From assembly GCF_000242595.2 (NCBI RefSeq), contig NC_017098.1:2499501-2563500 (forward strand): a stretch of 64,000 nucleotides of DNA, written 5' to 3'. This stretch comes from Spirochaeta africana DSM 8902. GTDB lineage: Bacteria; Spirochaetota; Spirochaetia; DSM-27196; DSM-8902. Position 1 is the first letter of the stretch, and every line of letters starts with the position of its first letter. A program made the translations under genes and the position numbers. A model generated the notes under the pieces. It saw nothing but the letters and a program-made list of their open reading frames with translations, was not told the DNA's origin and did no database searches. Positions 61,854 through 64,000 of this stretch are shown piece after piece.

Positions 61854-61880
61854 GGACAGAAGGAGAAGAAGGGGGTTTGT

Positions 61881-62513
61881 ATGCAGTGGAAAATCGGAAT
61901 TCTCATGATAGCGCTGGCGATTGGCGTCAGTGGGTGTAGTCGTATTCGCGAGGCGAGTGACGCCTTTCGCGATGCCTCGCAGTACGTGGATGCTGCCCGC
62001 GGCATGGCACAGCAGATGGAAACCATGGCGGGTTTTCAGGATCCTGAGGATCTGCCGGAACTCACCGAGCAGAATGTTCGCAACTACTATACCCAGATCA
62101 CCAAGCTGCAGGAGCTGCATCCCGATCTGGATTTCGAGAATCCGTCGGTTGCTGCCATGCAGGCCGGCATGAGCGGCCTCAATCTGCAGCAGATTGTCAC
62201 CCGCAACAGCGACCTGAGCTTCGAGGACTACAGTGGCATCTCCACCAAGCTGATGATTCTGGTGGCGCAGTCCGCCGCATTCGGGATGTCGGATGAGCTT
62301 ATTGGCATGATGGAACAGAGTGTCACCAGCCTGGAGGGGGTTGACGACAGCGATCTGTCACCCGAACAGCGCGAGGAACTGCAGCAGGAGTTGGACCAAC
62401 AGCGACAGGCAGTCGCTCAGGCGCACACAGAAAGCTCTACACCCGACATGGATGCCGCCCGCAGGCAGATAGAGATGGTAATGCGGATTCGACAGGAACT
62501 GGGGATACAGTAG
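61881..62513 (+). CDS. lipoprotein of unknown function
   Basis: A 210-residue protein I do not recognise. The lipoprotein signal is clear: MQWKIGILMIALAIGVSGC with Cys19 in GVSGC. The mature part is predicted to be all helical and acidic, with Met/Gln-rich amphipathic helices (MAGMSGLNLQQIV-like; here AMQAGMSGLNLQQIV; DELIGMMEQSV; QREELQQELDQQRQAVAQ). The last 60 residues are likely coiled coil. It stands alone with its own -10 and strong ribosome site, suggesting abundant expression. Where it sits (inner or outer membrane) is not clear; residue 20 is Ser, which does not signal retention in the inner membrane. Confidence 0.72.
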   Translation: MQWKIGILMIALAIGVSGCSRIREASDAFRDASQYVDAARGMAQQMETMAGFQDPEDLPELTEQNVRNYYTQITKLQELHPDLDFENPSVAAMQAGMSGLNLQQIVTRNSDLSFEDYSGISTKLMILVAQSAAFGMSDELIGMMEQSVTSLEGVDDSDLSPEQREELQQELDQQRQAVAQAHTESSTPDMDAARRQIEMVMRIRQELGIQ

Positions 62514-62519
62514 CCGGCG

Positions 62520-62630
62520 AACCGGGCAGCAGCCGTTCCCCGACGCCCGCAAGCGCCCACATAGTCTGTCCGGTATAGTCTGCCCGGTCGTGCCGGGTCG
62601 CAGCGGGCCGGAGCGCCGTCTGCACTGCTG
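62520..62630 (-). pseudogene. decayed tandem copy of the 3' end of the MFS-HEAT gene
   Basis: The sequence just after the MFS-HEAT stop repeats part of that gene. A run of 16-17 identical bases ending CTGCCCGGTCGT occurs at about 62574-62591 and 62818-62833, followed by 33 aligned bases with seven differences. In translation the copy reads MQTALRPAATRHDRADY against MQTAIRTAAARYDRADY in the gene, with QLPPG matching LLPGS further on. An extra 14-base direct repeat (TATAGTCTG-CCCGG type) sits inside it. It has no own start signal, so it is scored as a remnant. Confidence 0.7.
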
Positions 62631-64000
62631 CTACCCGGCGCCCAGGCGGTACAGACTGTACATCTGCAGCACGATATCCTGGGCCGCGGGTTTCCCCGCC
62701 GCCTGGCGCAGATCATCGAGTGCCTGCCAATAGACCTGGACAACCCGCGGTGATCCGCTGCGGATTCCCGGCGGCAGCTGCTCCCAGACCTGCAGCAGCT
62801 GCCCGTGGGCACCCGCATAGTCTGCCCGGTCGTAGCGGGCGGCAGCAGTCCGGATCGCCGTCTGCATCGCGGCAACCGCCGCATCCGGCACCGCCGGGGA
62901 AACCCGCTGGCTGCGCAGCAGCCGGGCCAGGCGGCGTTCGGCAAGCTCTGCCAGTCGATGTACCGCCTGGATATTGCGCGCAGACTCACCGGTCATGTAG
63001 TAGTAGATCTCGCCGGGATGCCCGAACAGATCGCCCAGGGCTATCGCCAGCTGACGGCGCAGCACCCAGTTGTCGGTCTGATGCATAAGCGCGAAGATCT
63101 CGAGCCCGGCCTCCTCGGCACCCAAACGGGCCGCCGCCTCGGCCGATGATATCCGCACCCGCAGCGACGATGAGTCGCGAAGGCTTTCCAGCAGCGGGCG
63201 GGCAGCACCCTGCCAGGCCAGTCGCCCCAGCGCCGAGGCAGCCTCTACCTGCACCTCCTCGCTGGGATCCGCCAGGACCTCGGCCAGCACCTGTACGACC
63301 CGCCCGAGCTGAGCCTCCGGTAGGCCGGCAAACTGCCCGAGGGCACGGGCCAGCATGGGACGGGACAGCGAATCCGGCTGCTGCAGACGCTGGATAATCT
63401 GCTCCAGCGCCTCGCTGCTGCCCAGACGGGCCAGGGCCCGGGCTGCTGCCTCGCGCACCTGAACATCCGGATCGTCCAGCCGGATACAGATCTCGGCAAA
63501 GCTCAGCCCCAGGGCACCCCCGCGGGTACTGTGGAGGGTACGCTCCACCACATCGGCCCGGGTCGGGCGGGACAGGATGGCGATGTTGGACACCGCCCGG
63601 AACACCCCGGGATTCAGAATGGTGCTGACTACCGCCCGCACACTCCGGTCGCGCGGGCTGGGAATCTGGCCCAGATGGGTCAGGCTGAACAGTACCAGGA
63701 CAACCGAGACCACCACCACCAGCTGGAATGGAGATGGCTGCAGTCCGGCGATATCCACCGGATGCTGCAGCAGAAAATCATAGAGCAGACCACCCAGCAG
63801 CGGGCTTACCGCCCCGCTCAGGCCAAAGGCCGTCCAGTACCAGGCCGAGTAGGCCGTCCGGTATCTGTCCGGCGAGAGATCCAGCATGAACTGGCTGATC
63901 CCCTCCCAGAAAGCCGGCGCCAGCAACCCGCCTGTCACCGCGATAGCCGGCAGGGCAACCATGTAGTTCTCCGGCGAAAGCACCAGATACCCCAGCCAGG
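62631..64000 (-). CDS. MFS-type membrane protein with C-terminal HEAT repeats (partial)
   Basis: About 455 residues are visible; the gene begins beyond the right edge, because the frame stays open through 64000 (WLGYLV precedes LSPENYMVAL). Three to four hydrophobic helices at the visible start (ALPAIAVTGGLLAPAFWEGI, then SAWYWTAFGLSGAVSPLLGG and VVVVSVVLVLFSLTHLG) look like the last helices of an MFS-type or nucleotide-transporter-like protein. A HEAT-repeat region follows (about 155-360), with DPDVQVREAAARALARLG and DPSEEVQVEAASALGRLA repeated. A helical tail ends the protein. This MFS-HEAT combination resembles fusions seen in other bacteria. The domain calls are moderately sure; no function is assigned. 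Confidence 0.65.
   Translation of the reverse strand, partial: WLGYLVLSPENYMVALPAIAVTGGLLAPAFWEGISQFMLDLSPDRYRTAYSAWYWTAFGLSGAVSPLLGGLLYDFLLQHPVDIAGLQPSPFQLVVVVSVVLVLFSLTHLGQIPSPRDRSVRAVVSTILNPGVFRAVSNIAILSRPTRADVVERTLHSTRGGALGLSFAEICIRLDDPDVQVREAAARALARLGSSEALEQIIQRLQQPDSLSRPMLARALGQFAGLPEAQLGRVVQVLAEVLADPSEEVQVEAASALGRLAWQGAARPLLESLRDSSSLRVRISSAEAAARLGAEEAGLEIFALMHQTDNWVLRRQLAIALGDLFGHPGEIYYYMTGESARNIQAVHRLAELAERRLARLLRSQRVSPAVPDAAVAAMQTAIRTAAARYDRADYAGAHGQLLQVWEQLPPGIRSGSPRVVQVYWQALDDLRQAAGKPAAQDIVLQMYSLYRLGAG

Noticed and set aside
1-64000. CRISPR arrays, insertion sequences, prophage genes, rRNA or tRNA
   Set aside because: No regularly spaced repeats, transposase, integrase or phage motifs, and no cloverleaf-like sequence were seen in the short intergenic gaps.

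Overview
The window is about 60% GC, densely coded and without mobile elements, rRNA or tRNA. It looks like a free-living member of the Spirochaetota (Spirochaeta/Alkalispirochaeta-like). This rests on an alanyl-tRNA synthetase of only 594 residues, as in treponemes; a CapD - DegT - xanthine-dehydrogenase-like gene order that I recall from Treponema (TP0077-TP0081 region, from memory); and a diderm envelope toolkit (BamA-family protein, TamB, lipoproteins). The lineage call is inference.

Layout. 1-3134 (-): complete acc operon, accB-accC-accD-accA (accA cut by the edge), divergent from fabZ. 3849-8319 (-): ligA, a DPBB/SPOR envelope protein and a secreted protein. 8419-15139 (+): a tightly coupled six-gene operon with a NusG paralogue, a CapD-type sugar dehydratase, a DegT-type aminotransferase and three subunits resembling a molybdenum hydroxylase whose cofactor-binding residues are largely lost. 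15235-26000 (+): dnaE, yggT, recG, rsmD, hisZ-hisG-hisB and two TPR genes. 26058-29153: a large hybrid histidine kinase. 29209-33400 (-): alaS, and a zinc/cadmium exporter with its ArsR/CadC regulator. 33568-38217 (+): an NSS-type Na+ symporter, then a TRAP transporter with a complex upstream control region. 38274-42142: an aminotransferase (-), a second ligand-sensing kinase (+) and a CRP/FNR regulator (-). 42222-46602 (+): an Fe-S protein and a BtuFCD-like corrinoid/iron-chelate importer. 46569-51935 (-): a metallophosphoesterase, a sugar ABC operon and its LacI regulator. 52090-60517: an AsmA-GT51 fusion, a lipoprotein BamA/TamA-like protein and TamB. 60615-64000: a second metallophosphoesterase, a small lipoprotein and an MFS-HEAT fusion with a decayed copy of its own 3' end.

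The most unusual system is the 8419-15139 operon. Its three xanthine-dehydrogenase-like proteins keep the family fold and order, but the ferredoxin-like subunit has lost seven of eight cluster cysteines in an almost gap-free alignment, and the molybdenum subunit has lost its Gly-rich pterin motif while keeping the catalytic Glu. Coupling to nucleotide-sugar 4,6-dehydratase and aminotransferase genes suggests a repurposed complex in surface or flagellar glycan synthesis (inference).

A second recurrent signal is promoter design. For fabZ, alaS, the CRP-type gene and the 60615 phosphoesterase gene, a good -35/-10 pair ends 6 or 7 bases before the ATG, so the mRNAs should be leaderless; dnaE and a few others come close.
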